This document shows, piece after piece, positions 26,313-37,305 of a DNA stretch of 64,000 bases. The notes under the pieces are model-generated. The model was not told where the DNA came from. It was given only the letters and a program-made list of their open reading frames with translations, and did not search any database. The stretch spans positions 186,001-250,000 of the forward strand of contig CAWADL010000013.1 of assembly GCA_963780825.1 (NCBI GenBank). Direction: 5' to 3'. Numbering within the stretch: position 1 is the first letter of the stretch; every line of letters starts with the position of its first letter. This stretch comes from Roseiarcus sp963780825. GTDB lineage: Bacteria > Pseudomonadota > Alphaproteobacteria > Rhizobiales > Beijerinckiaceae. A program made the position numbers and the translations under genes.

Positions 26313-27113
26313 ATGTCCGCCGAGACCCCTGCCCTGCGCCGCGACGACGCGAACGGCGTTGCGACGCTAACCCTGGCTGCCCCCGCCAACCGCAACGCGC
26401 TGAGCCTGCTGCTCATCGACCAGCTCATCGTAGCGCTCGCCGAGATCGAGAAGGATCGCGAGATCGGCGCGGTCGTGATCGAGGGCGAGGGGCCGGCGTT
26501 TTCCTCCGGCCATGATCTCAAGGAAATCCAGGCGCATCGCAACGACGAGGACCGCGGCGCCGCCTACTACGAAAAGCTCATGCGGCGCTGTGCGGAGCTG
26601 ATGCGCGGCCTCGCCGAGGGGCCGAAGCCGGTCATCGCGGCCATCGAGGGCGTCGCGACGGCGGCCGGGTGCCAACTCGTCGCGGCTTGCGATCTTGCCA
26701 TCGCCGGTGAAAACGCCCGCTTCGCCCTGCCTGGCGTCAACAACGGCTTCTTCTGCTCGACGCCGCTGGTCGCCGTAGGCCGGGCTGTCTCGCGCAAGGC
26801 GGCGATGGAGCTGGCGCTGACCGGCGAGTTGATCGACGCGCACCGCGCGGAGCGCATCGGGCTGGTCAATCGCGTCGTCGCGCAAGGCCAAGCGCTCGTT
26901 GAAGCAAAGGCGCTGGCCGAAAAGATCGCTACCCGCTCGCGCCCGGTCATCGCGCTCGGAAAGCGCGTGTTTCAGCGACAAATCGAAACGACGCTAGGCG
27001 ACGCCTACCGTATTGCCTCGGAGGCGATGATCGAGAACCTCGCGCTCGCTGACGCCGACGAGGGGATCTCTGCATTTCTGGAGAAACGCGCCCCGAAATG
27101 GAGCGAGCCGTGA
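26313..27113 (+). CDS. Enoyl-CoA hydratase/isomerase family protein
   Basis: The 266-residue crotonase-fold protein has APANRNALSLLLIDQLIVAL, the oxyanion segment AFSSGHDLKEIQAHR and the second oxyanion loop IEGVATAAGCQLVAACDLAI (AAGCQLV), followed by FALPGVNNGFFCSTPLVAVG. The GC residues resemble the ECHDC3 group of predicted enoyl-CoA hydratases. The two conserved catalytic glutamates are not obvious, so the exact reaction is uncertain. It overlaps the next gene, suggesting an operon with a CoA-binding protein and RidA. Confidence 0.88.
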   Translation: MSAETPALRRDDANGVATLTLAAPANRNALSLLLIDQLIVALAEIEKDREIGAVVIEGEGPAFSSGHDLKEIQAHRNDEDRGAAYYEKLMRRCAELMRGLAEGPKPVIAAIEGVATAAGCQLVAACDLAIAGENARFALPGVNNGFFCSTPLVAVGRAVSRKAAMELALTGELIDAHRAERIGLVNRVVAQGQALVEAKALAEKIATRSRPVIALGKRVFQRQIETTLGDAYRIASEAMIENLALADADEGISAFLEKRAPKWSEP

Positions 27114-27658
27114 CCGCGGAAAAATACGCCGACGCCGATATTCGTCGTATTCTCACTAGCGTGAAATCGATCGCGCTGGTCGGCGCCTCGGCCAATTCCG
27201 CCAGACCCTCGTTTCTCGTTCTCAAATATCTGATCGCGCGCGGCTACCGCATGCTGCCGATCAATCCCAGCCTCGCGGGCCAGACGCTGCTTGGGACGTC
27301 GGCCTACGGCTCGCTCGCCGACGCGCCGGGGCCGATCGACATGGTCGAGATCTTTCGCGCCTCCGAATTTGCGGGCGGCATTGTCGACGAAGCATTGAAG
27401 CTTGATCCCCTGCCCCGCGTGATCTGGATGCAGCTCGGGGTCTCCGACGCCGCGGCGGCCGAGCGGGCGCGCGCGGCGGGCGTCGAGGTGGTGATGAACC
27501 GCTGCCCGAAGATCGAATGGGGCCGGCTGTCCGGCGAGATCGGTTGGCACGGCGTCAATTCGCGGATCATCTCCTCGCGGAAACCGCTCGCCGGCAAGGG
27601 TTTCCAGCGCCTCGACATCGGCCCGGCAACAGCTCGTGAGCCGAGCCGCCCTGTTTAG
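27098..27658 (+). CDS. CoA-binding (YccU-like) Rossmann protein
   Basis: The 186-residue product is a single CoA-binding Rossmann domain: SVKSIALVGASANSARPSFL, YRMLPINPSLAGQTLLG, GPIDMVEIFRASEFAGGIVD, VIWMQLGVSDAAAAERARAA and VEVVMNRCPKIEW. The function of this family is unsettled. The start may be ATG 27098, overlapping the hydratase by 16 bases, or GTG 27110, which gives a GTGA overlap with its stop. Confidence 0.88.
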   Translation: MERAVTAEKYADADIRRILTSVKSIALVGASANSARPSFLVLKYLIARGYRMLPINPSLAGQTLLGTSAYGSLADAPGPIDMVEIFRASEFAGGIVDEALKLDPLPRVIWMQLGVSDAAAAERARAAGVEVVMNRCPKIEWGRLSGEIGWHGVNSRIISSRKPLAGKGFQRLDIGPATAREPSRPV

Positions 27659-27669
27659 AGGGTCTCCGA

Positions 27670-28056
27670 ATGTCCAGGCAAAACATCACCTCGGGATCGC
27701 CCTTCGAAAAGGAAATCGGTTTCAGCCGCGCCGTCCGGATGGGGCCGCTGATCGTGGTGGCCGGAACGGCGCCGATCGATGCGTCAGGCGCCGCCGCGTG
27801 CCCCGGCGACGTCTATGGTCAGACCCGACGCTGCCTCGACATCGTTGCCGCGGCGATCGCGGAGGCCGGAGGGGCGATAGAGAACACGATTCGCACGCGG
27901 ATCATGCTGATCGACATCTCCCATTGGCGAGAGGCCGCTCGCGCGCATGGCGAGGTGTTCCGCGATATTCGCCCGGCCTGCACATTCGTCCAGGTTTCGC
28001 GTTTCATCGATCCGGATTGGCTGGTTGAAATCGAAGCCGATTGTGCGGTCACCTAG
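27670..28056 (+). CDS. RidA/YjgF family protein
   Basis: The 128-residue product fits the Rid family: SRAVRMGPLIVVAGTAPIDA, DVYGQTRRCLDIVAAAIAEA, NTIRTRIMLIDISHWREAAR and PACTFVQVSRFIDPDWLVEI. RidA proper uses a conserved Arg (here RTRIML) and hydrolyses reactive enamines from PLP enzymes. The C-terminal E-x-x-A of archetypal RidA is replaced by EIEADCAV, so it may belong to another Rid subgroup. It follows the CoA-binding gene by 11 bp. Confidence 0.88.
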   Translation: MSRQNITSGSPFEKEIGFSRAVRMGPLIVVAGTAPIDASGAAACPGDVYGQTRRCLDIVAAAIAEAGGAIENTIRTRIMLIDISHWREAARAHGEVFRDIRPACTFVQVSRFIDPDWLVEIEADCAVT

Positions 28057-28259
28057 GCGCTGCAGACGCTTTACTTATCCGATATTGGGGAACAGTTTGA
28101 CTTTTGATCGCTTTTCGTTCATGAGCCGCGTGTGAAGGCCGATCGGCGCAATCACGAATGGCTTGAACATTCGTCGACGCCGACGAAACCGAGCCTGCGT
28201 CCGACCCGCGACGCGAAGCGCAAAAGATGCGCAAAATCATTCCCTTAATGTGAGTACTC

Positions 28260-29693
<1,434 letters not shown>

Positions 29694-29738
29694 TAAGCGG
29701 CTTCCGTCGGCTCGGCGCCGTCGTTCACGGAGCGCTGC

Positions 29739-30341
29739 TTGTTCACGGGCATTATCACCGACGTTGGTCAGGTCGTCGCCATGGAGCGCGTTGGCGATCT
29801 GGCGCGGCTGGTTGTCGACTGCGCTTATGACGCGCAATCCGTCGCGATCGGCGCATCGGTGGCCAACTCTGGGGCGTGCTTGACGGTGGTCGAGCGATCC
29901 GCCCGCAATATGGGTGCACGGCTCTCGTTTGACGTCGGCGCGGAGACGCTCGCTGTCACGACGCTTGGGGGTTTCGCGCCGGGCAGCCGCGTCAACTTGG
30001 AGCGGCCGCTGAAGATCGGCGACGAACTTGGCGGCCATCTCGTTAGCGGCCACGTCGACGGCTTGGCGGAAATCCTATCCCGCGACGATTTCGAGGGCAT
30101 GGCGCGATTCCGGTTTCGGGCGCCGGCGTCGTTGTCGCGCTTCATCACGACCAAGGGATCCGTGGCGCTCGACGGGACCTCGCTGACGGTCAATGCGGTC
30201 GAGGGCGACGACCTCGAGGTGCTGCTCATTCCTCACACGCTCGCCGTGACCACCTGGGGCGAGCGGCGCGTCGGCGACAAGGTCAATCTTGAAGTCGACC
30301 AGATGGCGCGTTACGCGGCCCGGCTCGTCGGGCGGGATTAA
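29739..30341 (+). CDS. ribE: Riboflavin synthase alpha subunit
   Basis: This enzyme dismutates two 6,7-dimethyl-8-ribityllumazine molecules to riboflavin. The 200-residue product has the duplicated lumazine-binding fold: MFTGIITDVGQV with the invariant N-terminal MFTGI, then GACLTVVE, LGGHLVSGHVDG, and in the second half SVALDGTSLTVNAVEGDDLE and VLLIPHTLAVTTW. The start is TTG 29739, because the conserved FTGI follows directly. No FMN riboswitch is seen in the short gap after rhlE. Confidence 0.95.
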   Translation: MFTGIITDVGQVVAMERVGDLARLVVDCAYDAQSVAIGASVANSGACLTVVERSARNMGARLSFDVGAETLAVTTLGGFAPGSRVNLERPLKIGDELGGHLVSGHVDGLAEILSRDDFEGMARFRFRAPASLSRFITTKGSVALDGTSLTVNAVEGDDLEVLLIPHTLAVTTWGERRVGDKVNLEVDQMARYAARLVGRD

Positions 30342-30398
30342 GCGTCGCAAAGTGCTCCCGAGCGCCTCTAAGTAACCGGAGCAAATTTCCGGGCTCCG

Positions 30399-30720
30399 GC
30401 GCTTGTAGACGCGGTCGCCGACCGCGTTCGTGGGTTTAGGCGACTAACTAACTAATTCTGCAAACGTTTTCCAAGCCGATCCACCGCGGTCATCGACCCA
30501 TAGGCGCTAACTTATCGATTGCCGATTTATGTCAAAGACTTGATGTCATCCCCGCGAAAGCGGGGATCCAGGGCGGCCGCACGTCGTGTGGCCAACACGT
30601 TGAAGCGCACGTCGTGTGGCCCCTGGATCCCCGCTTTCGCGGGGATGACATGCTGGCGAGTTATTCAATATTATCGGAAATTCCCCTAGGTTAGCGCCTA
30701 TGGGTCATCGACCGCGGCTA
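30399..30720. repeat. REP C, copy interrupted by MITE
   Basis: One arm reads TGTAGACGCGGTCGCCGACC (30403-30422), the other starts at CCACCGCGGTCATCGA (30481-30496), continues beyond the MITE as TCATCGACCGCGGCTACA (30705-30722). The order of arms is reversed relative to 15024, i.e. the outer repeat is in the opposite orientation. Confidence 0.6.
30497..30704 (+). mobile_element. MITE-like element copy 2, 208 bp
   Basis: The same 14-bp terminal repeats and internal 30-bp inverted arms as copy 1, with only a handful of substitutions. The flanking 7-bp duplication is TCATCGA (30490-30496 and 30705-30711), different from the TCGTTGA of copies 1 and 3, which indicates an independent insertion event. 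No coding capacity. Confidence 0.85.
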
Positions 30721-30758
30721 CATCCGGCGCCGCTCCCTTGCGCCGCGAGGCTACAGCG

Positions 30759-33700
30759 TCACGTAACTGCCGCCAGAGTGAACCCCGCCGCAAACGCGCC
30801 GAGGTTCCTGCCGCCCACGATCGCCGTATCGTTCATCTCCCAGGTGGCATAAGCGCCCGTCGAACTGTTGTGGAACAGGATCGAGTTCTCCCGATAGCCG
30901 TTGAGATCGCCGATGCCGGCAAAGCTCCAGTTGGCGCCCGGATTCCCGAGGTTCCCGCCGCCGACAAGCGTGTCGCCGCTGACGTCGAAGGTCGCATATT
31001 CGCCGCTTCCATTTTCGAACAACAGGTCCGCCTTCCCGTCGCCGTTGAAATCGCCAGTTCCTAGAAAACTCCAACCCGCGCCGGGCGAACCCAAAGCGCC
31101 GCCGCCAATCACCGTATTGTCGCCAATCAGCTCCACGTAATACTGGCCGCTCGTGTTGGCGAACAGGAGATCGGAGGTGCCATCGCCAGTGAAGTCGGCG
31201 GAGGTCAGCAGGGTGTATCCGTTGAGACCGGGGATCGTGTCGTCCGAGAGAAGGCTGGCGCCGTCGAAATTCCAAATCACGTCGTCGCCGAGCGCGTTGA
31301 CGAACAACATATCTGTGCGCCCGTCGCCGTTGAAATCGCCGAGCCCTTTGAATTGCAAGCCCGAGGACGCCGGGCCGATGGTGTCGGTGGCAATGACCGT
31401 AGAGCCGTTGGTGCGCCAGAATTCGTAGCTTCCACTGGTGGTTTGAAACAGGATGTCCGGTTGACCGTCACCAAAGAAATCGCCAACACCGAGGAACGTC
31501 GCCCCCGACGGCAGTGTCCCGAACGTCGGTCCGCTGCTCTCGACGCCTCCCGTCAACCGCCAGCTTTCAATCACGCCGCTCGTATTCACAAACAAGGCGA
31601 GCGGAGGCAGCGCCGGCGGAAGTGTGTTGGTGTCCGCCAGCACACTCCATTGAACGCCGGTCGCCCCGAAATCGGCGCCTCCGACAATGGCGGTATCGTC
31701 GAGAGTCCAGGTCCAGTATGCGCCGCTGACCACGTTTTGAAACAGCACCCCGTCGTGGCCGTCGCCGTTGTAGTCGCCAATTCCCTTGACGACGAAGTCC
31801 GGTGAGGCGGCGCCAACGAAGCCACCGCCGAGATGAGCATCGTTTTTGATGTCCCACGTCGCATAGTCGTCGTCGCTTGAGTTGTAGAACAATAGATCGC
31901 TGGTTCCGCTGCCGGTGAAGTCGCCGATCCCCTTCAAGGCCCAAGCGGCGCCGGGCGTCCCCGAGAGTCGCGCCGCTGACGATGGAGGTTCCCTCCATGA
32001 TCCACGTCGCGTAAGCCCCAGCACTGTTCTCAAACAACAGATCGGTGACGCCGTCGCCGTTGAAGTCCCCGGTTCCGACGAAGGTCCAATCATCGCCGGG
32101 ATTGCCGATGTTGCCGCCGCCGATGATCTTGTCGTCGGCAATCTCCCAACTCGCGATCTCGCCGCTCCCATCGCGAAACAGCAGGTCGGTTTTGCCGTCG
32201 CCGTTGAAGTCGCCGGTTCCGATGACCCGCCAGTCGCCGCCCGGAGAGCCAAGATAGTAGGTCCCGAGAATCGTGGTTCCGAACAGGCTCCACAGCGCGA
32301 TCTCCCCGGTTTGCGCGTTGGAGAAGAAGATGCTGGCGTAGCCTTCGCCGACGGTGTCGCCGACGCCGACGACGCTCTCCGCCGCGCCGGGCGCGCCGAG
32401 ACTGCCGCCACCGACGAGCGAGGTTCGATTGATCTCCCAAGTCGCCAGCGCCTCGTCGCCGTTGATGAACAGCGCGTCGGAGCTGCCGTCGCCATTGAAA
32501 TCCTCGGGCGCATCGGTCGGCAGACTGGCCGCGCCGGAGGTCAGCGGCGGCGCGGAGGTCGAGATTTCCCGGCTGTCCGCGGGAGCCCCATCGACGGACC
32601 ATTCCGCATACTTGCCGTTGGAATCGTAACCGGCAACGATCAGATCGGCCCCTGAAATGCCTACGATGTAAGGCGCGACGCCCGACTTGCCGCGCGACAG
32701 CGAAAGCGCCTCGGTCGTGCCAGCGAGCGTTCCATTGGTGACCCAGACGCCATAGCGATCGCTGAAGTCCATACCGATGAAGGCGAGTTCGTCGCCAAAG
32801 GCGGTCAAGTCGAACGGCACCAGCGCGAAGGCGCCTTGAAGCCCCGAAACCAGTTCATCGGCGCCGGTGGCGGCGCCGTTGGTTGCCCAAATGCCGCTTC
32901 TTCCGCTGGAAATCGGTGGCCTCGAAATACGCCTTGCGGGCAATCACGGTGGGCGCCAACGCCGACAGGCTGTAGACGCCCTGCTCCCCCGTCTCGATCT
33001 CCTCGGTTCCCGCCGCTGTGCCATCTGTGGCCCACAATCCGATGTCGCCATTGGCGTCGGGCGCGTCGAACAGCGCGATCGCTCCAAGCGCTGTGAAGTT
33101 AGGCGAGACGGCGCTCTCGCCCGGCAAGCCGGAAATGATCTCGTGCGTACCGGCGCCCGTTCCGTCGCTCCAATAGAGGCTAGATGCGCCCGTTCCGTCC
33201 TGTCCCTCGAACACGACGTCGTCGCCGACCGCCGTTATGTCGATGGGGTTCAGGGGGTAGGCCCGATTGGCAATTCCGTAAATTTCGGCCGTTCCGCCGC
33301 TCGTTCCATTAGTTACAAACAGGCCGCGCTGGCCGTTCGAATCGTCCGCGGCGAAGAAGGCGAGATTGCCCGCCACAGTGAAACCAGAAGGGCTCAGCGC
33401 ATGCAGGTTCTGCATCCCGCCGAGCAATTCCTGGGTGGCGCCGGTGGCGCCGTTGACGACGTAGACCCCTTGCTGGCCCGTGCTGTCGGTCGCCTCGAAC
33501 AGGGCAAGCGAACCAAGTTTGACGATGGCGAAATCGTCGTCGAAATCGCGCGACGATGCGTGGGCGTCGATGAGAAAGGTTCCCGCCGCGGCGCCGTTCG
33601 TGAGCCAAAGCTGGGCGCTTCCCGCGATGTCGGAATCGGCGAACAGCGCGAAATCACCGAGGGAGGTAATGCGGTTACGCGGCTTGTTGAACTCGAAGAG

Positions 33701-34075
33701 GATCGACGTGCCGCTTTCCGTTCCCTCGGTCGACCACAGCGCCTCGTCGCCGTCGATGTCCCGCGCCGTAAAGAGGGTCTCGTCATCGACGCCTGTCAGC
33801 GACTGCGGGCTCAACAGCGTCAAACCCTGCGTGCTGCTGACGATTTCGAGGGTGCTGGCGTCCGTGCCTTGCGTCACCCAGATCCCAATGTGGCCGGTGG
33901 GATCGGCGGCGGCGAAGACGAGATCGTCGCCGAGGGAAGTGAGGCCTTTGGGCTGTTGCTGCCCGAAGTTTTGCGTCGGCGTCAATATATCGTCCGTGCC
34001 CGCAGCCGTGCCATCCGTAACGTCAAGCACATATTGGCCGGACGCATTCAAGGCGGCGTAATAAAGTCTCGGCAC
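30759..34075 (-). CDS. Large ELWxxDGT / FG-GAP repeat protein, two frameshifts
   Basis: Joined frames give about 1,105 residues. The N-terminal half (from ATG 34075) is built of about ten ELWxxDGT-like repeats, for example GIWVTQGTDASTLEIVSSTQ and LYWSDGTGAGTHEIISGLPG, with about 45-residue spacing. The C-terminal half has at least a dozen FG-GAP/VCBS-like units, such as GDFNGDGKTDLLFRDGSGEI, whose DxNxDGxxD loops suggest Ca2+ binding. Frame breaks lie near 32900 and 31965. No signal peptide is visible, so a leaderless type I route or mis-set start is possible. Extracellular adhesive or structural role is inference. Confidence 0.8.
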
Positions 34076-34384
34076 GCAAGAGCTCCCGTCAGAAACCAGG
34101 AAGCAACAGACGGAATTCGCGACAACGTCGTACCTGGCATCTCGACGCTATGCGTGCGAGGGGTCGCATCGTGCGCTCAGTGGGTGGCTCTAAGCCGATG
34201 CGCACTCGCAACTCCCGCGAATGCTAACTAATCGTTAACGACCGTGCTTGTCACGTCGCAAATGGTTCATTTACAATTTTTATGATTTGCATTTGCCGGG
34301 ATAGTTAATCGGCTGCCCCGTTTCGGGACATGCATGGCGCTTGCGGCTGTGCTCGGTGACCGCAGGCCGCGAAGGCAACCTGCG
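34076..34384. other. Intergenic, AT-richer, no gene
   Basis: The 309-bp gap between two minus-strand genes includes a low-GC part (34200-34310, with TTACAATTTTTATGATTTGC). It probably holds the promoter of the repeat protein gene. I see no gene, RNA or repeat. Confidence 0.4.
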
Positions 34385-35353
34385 CTAAGCCTTCACAACC
34401 CTGATGGGGGCGCCATCCAAGAACGCGAGAGCATTCTCGATGCTGCGTGGGTAGAAGTCGCGCCAGGTCTCAGCAACGCCGTATCCGAGGTGAGGCGTAA
34501 GCACGGTGTTTCTCGCCGTGCGGAGGGGATGATCTTGAGGCAGCGGCTCTTTGTCGTAAACGTCCAGCGCCGCGAATAGGCGGCCGGCTTTGACCGCAGA
34601 AATGAGCGCGGCTTCGTCAACCAGCGGGCCTCTGGAGGTATTGACGAGAATAGCGCCCTTTTTCATGCGGCCAATGTCTTCGGCCCCAATGATGCCGCGA
34701 CTTCGGGGCGACAGAACCATATGCACGGAGATCGCATCGGACTCGGCCATCAGTTCCGACTTCCCGACTAAAAGCGCGCCGGCGGCTTGCGCTTTGACTT
34801 CGGTGAGGTTCGGACTCCAGGCAATCACTTTCATTTCGAGCGCGGTGGCGTAATGCGCCATTCGGGCGCCTAGCCGACCGAGCCCAACAATTCCCAACGT
34901 TTTGCCGGCAAGGCCGATGCCGACGGGAACGCCGCGCTGAAAGCCGCCAGTCCGCATATTCGCGTCGGCGGCCGCAATTCCCCGAGCCGCGGCTATCAGC
35001 AGCCCAAGCGCCAATTCCGTGGTCGCGAAGGGAGCGCCGGGTCCGCCGCCCGCCGTATGGCAGACGACGATGTCTTGGCGCGCGCAGGTCGCAAGGTCCA
35101 GGGTGGCGACAGCGGCGCCGGTTATGCCGATCATGCGAAGTTTCGGTAGACGGCGCAGCAGCGTCTCGGGAAACGCCGTGCGCTCCCGCATCGTCAGCAA
35201 AATGTCGAAATCGGCCAGAGCGGCGGCGGCCGCGTCTTCTGTATCGAAAGCGTCTGCGAAGAAGGTCAGATCGGCGCGGGAGGCCAGCCCGGACCAGTCG
35301 GCACTGCTGCGGGCGACATCTTGCCAGTCATCGAGGATCGCGATTTTGGTCAT
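34385..35353 (-). CDS. D-2-hydroxyacid dehydrogenase family protein
   Basis: The 322-residue enzyme (ATG 35353, MTKIAILDDWQDVA) has the NAD-binding loop GKTLGIVGLGRLGARMAHYA, the substrate-side GITGAAVATLDLATCARQDI, LVNTSRGPLVDEAAL with the catalytic Arg region and TVLTPHLGYG with the catalytic His. It would oxidise or reduce a 2-hydroxy/2-keto acid; the substrate is not deducible. The opening ILDDW is typical of a subgroup distinct from SerA. Confidence 0.9.
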   Translation of the reverse strand: MTKIAILDDWQDVARSSADWSGLASRADLTFFADAFDTEDAAAAALADFDILLTMRERTAFPETLLRRLPKLRMIGITGAAVATLDLATCARQDIVVCHTAGGGPGAPFATTELALGLLIAAARGIAAADANMRTGGFQRGVPVGIGLAGKTLGIVGLGRLGARMAHYATALEMKVIAWSPNLTEVKAQAAGALLVGKSELMAESDAISVHMVLSPRSRGIIGAEDIGRMKKGAILVNTSRGPLVDEAALISAVKAGRLFAALDVYDKEPLPQDHPLRTARNTVLTPHLGYGVAETWRDFYPRSIENALAFLDGAPIRVVKA

Positions 35354-35398
35354 GATATGCGGCCGACGTTTCAAATGGAGAGAAGGAGCGCACCCGAT

Positions 35399-35617
35399 CT
35401 ACTGGTCGGCGGACGCATTGTGAGCCGTGCAAAAGAAACGAAAAATATTGGAATCGTCTTCGTCTTCTCTGAATTTAAAGCCGTTCGGGCATTTGTCGAC
35501 TGTTGTCTTTGTTTCATATTGATCTGTGCCGTCGTCGAGATGCGATAGCTGCGCCACGCCTTCCAAGCCGCAAACCGGGCATCTCAGGTTTTTGGACCAA
35601 CTCTCGCGCTCGGGCAT
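35399..35617 (-). CDS. Small cysteine-rich protein, 72 aa
   Basis: The product (MPERESWSKNLRCPVCGLEG onward) has a CPVCG knuckle followed by two more cysteines (KCPNGFKF and FFCTAH), a possible zinc site. No family recognised. Codon use is less GC-biased than neighbours. It lies between the dehydrogenase and the tRNA-Arg gene. Confidence 0.45.
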   Translation of the reverse strand: MPERESWSKNLRCPVCGLEGVAQLSHLDDGTDQYETKTTVDKCPNGFKFREDEDDSNIFRFFCTAHNASADQ

Positions 35618-35710
35618 AGATAGCAGCTCCGGAGGTTCCCGTTACGGACGCCTCCCGGTGCGCTTCTCCCTGATGCAAAAATCTTCCAGGCGCGGCGCTG
35701 TCGAATAGCC

Positions 35711-35787
35711 TGGCGACTCCGGCAGGGCTCGAACCTGCGACCTGCCGCTTAGAAGGCGGCCGCTCTATCCAGCTGAGCTACGGAGCC
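35711..35787 (-). tRNA. tRNA-Arg (TCT)
   Basis: On the minus strand the gene reads GGCTCCGTAGCTCAGCTGGA at its 5' end. The anticodon loop CTTCTAA gives TCT, the T-arm has GGTTCGAGCC, and the acceptor stem closes as GGCTCCG with CGGAGTC (one G-T pair), discriminator G and encoded CCA. Length 77. Confidence 0.95.
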
Positions 35788-35794
35788 GGACGCC

Positions 35795-36097
35795 TCAGTG
35801 CGACCAAGGCGCGAGCCGGTTGTAACGGAAATTGTCGGAGTAGGAAATGACCTTGCGAGTGGTCGCCTTCGGCATCTCGACGCGATAGGGGATGCCGTTT
35901 CGCGTCGCGTAGTCGACCGCCTGTTCTTTCGAGTCGAACCTTAGCGTCAATTGGCTCTTCATGTCGGACGAACTGGTCCAACCCATCAGCGGATCGATTT
36001 CGCGCGGCCGCTCGGGCTCATATTCCAAGACCCAACCGTCCTTGGCTTGGCCCGACTGCATCGCCGAACGTGCGGGTTGATAAATTCGCGCCGTCAT
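35795..36097 (-). CDS. ETC complex I subunit (NDUFS4-like)
   Basis: The 100-residue protein matches the small accessory subunit of alphaproteobacterial NADH:ubiquinone oxidoreductase related to mitochondrial NDUFS4: ARIYQPARSAMQSGQAKDGW, PLMGWTSSSDMKSQLTLRFD, AVDYATRNGIPYRVEMP and SDNFRYNRLAPWSH. In this clade it commonly lies beside a tRNA gene and away from the nuo operon. It is flanked here by tRNA-Arg and tRNA-Pro. Confidence 0.93.
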   Translation of the reverse strand: MTARIYQPARSAMQSGQAKDGWVLEYEPERPREIDPLMGWTSSSDMKSQLTLRFDSKEQAVDYATRNGIPYRVEMPKATTRKVISYSDNFRYNRLAPWSH

Positions 36098-36115
36098 GCC
36101 GTCCTTCGCGTCAAT

Positions 36116-36192
36116 TGGTCGGGGCAGCAGGATTCGAACCTGCGACCTGAAGTTCCCAAAACTTCCGCGCTACCGGGCTGCGCTATACCCCG
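36116..36192 (-). tRNA. tRNA-Pro (TGG)
   Basis: Minus strand: the acceptor begins CGGGGTATAGCGCAGCCCGG, the anticodon stem GAAGT/ACTTC encloses TTTGGGA (anticodon TGG), the T-arm has GGTTCGAATCC, and an encoded CCA closes the gene. Length 77. The C at position 1 is typical of bacterial tRNA-Pro. Confidence 0.95.
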
Positions 36193-36242
36193 CCCTACTC
36201 GCGACCAGCGGGTAACATAGGGCGCTCGCCCGAACAAGGCGT

Positions 36243-37305
36243 TTACGAGAGCAGTTGCGCCCGCACGTCATCCAACCGCGCCGTCGCAGCGCCGATTTCG
36301 AGCTTTTGCTGGGCTTGGGCGCGTCCGCGGGCCTGCACGTCCTCTGCGGAGAACGTCGTCCAGCGCCAACCGGCGAAGCGCCGCGGCGAAAGCCGCCGTG
36401 TCGCCGGGATCAACAAACAGCGCCGCCTCCCCGGCGATCTCGGGCAAGCCGCCGCGCCGACTTGCGACCAGCGCGCAACCCTCAGCGAGCGCCTCGATCG
36501 CCGCCCGGGGACAGGGATCGTCCCACATAGAGGGCACAGCCGCGATCTCAGCCCCTGCAAGCAGCGCGATCGCCTCCTCATGAGGGATGTGGCCAAGGCG
36601 GTCGATACCGGCGCCGTTCACTCCCGCCAGCAGCCCGTGAGGGTCGTCGCCGGCGATCGCCAGCCGCCATCCCGGCAAGTTCGCGGCCTCGAATGCGCGT
36701 GCGAGTTCGACGACGCCTTTGATGGGGAGGACGCGGCCGGTGAACGCTATCACCTTCGCCTTCGCGGAAGTTGTCCGGGGGATCGCGACGCCATTGAGGA
36801 TCGTCAGCGTCTTACCGGTGACATCCTCGACGCCCTCGAGAAATCGGCCTCGGATGAAATCGCTGACACAATAGATCGCGTCGCAGCTATCAAGCAGACG
36901 CATTCGTTCGCGGGGAGATCTCGATTCGTCCATGGTTTGCGGATCGTTGTGCAAGTGCAACGTCAGCTTGGCGTCGGGAAGCCCGCGCCGGATCGACCCA
37001 ATGAGATAGGGGCGATTCTGAACCTCCAGCATCGCGTAGCCGGCGCCCGCGGCGACGACTGCCCCCGCATAGGCGTCCCGGTCGCGCCGCCACCAGCGGC
37101 GCCAGCCCGTTAGCTGGCGATAGCGCACATCGGGATAATCGCAGGGCCCGGCGCCGAGAATCTCGATGCCGTCGGAGAAGCGGGAATAGCGCTGAAAATC
37201 GCGTACGCAGAGCGCGACGGCGCCGGATTTTCTCAAGCCGAATGTCTCGCGCGGCGGCAAAACGACGCCGATGCGGCCCGGCTTCACCACAGGTCTGTCG
37301 GCCAA
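36243..37305 (-). CDS. GT4-like glycosyltransferase, frameshift near C-terminus
   Basis: The product resembles family 4 retaining glycosyltransferases: KAKVIAFTGRVLPIKGVVEL, LAIAGDDPHGLLAGVNGAGI, LGHIPHEEAIALLAGAEIAA and PSMWDDPCPRAAIEALAEGC with the EX7E-type nucleotide-sugar motif. Before it lies LLDSCDAIYCVSDFIRGRFL. A single-base shift near 36370 moves the last 40 residues to another frame (AEDVQARGRAQAQQKLEIGA). It overlaps the end of the upstream glycosyltransferase by 22 bases, so the two are one operon, probably for a surface glycan. Confidence 0.87.
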
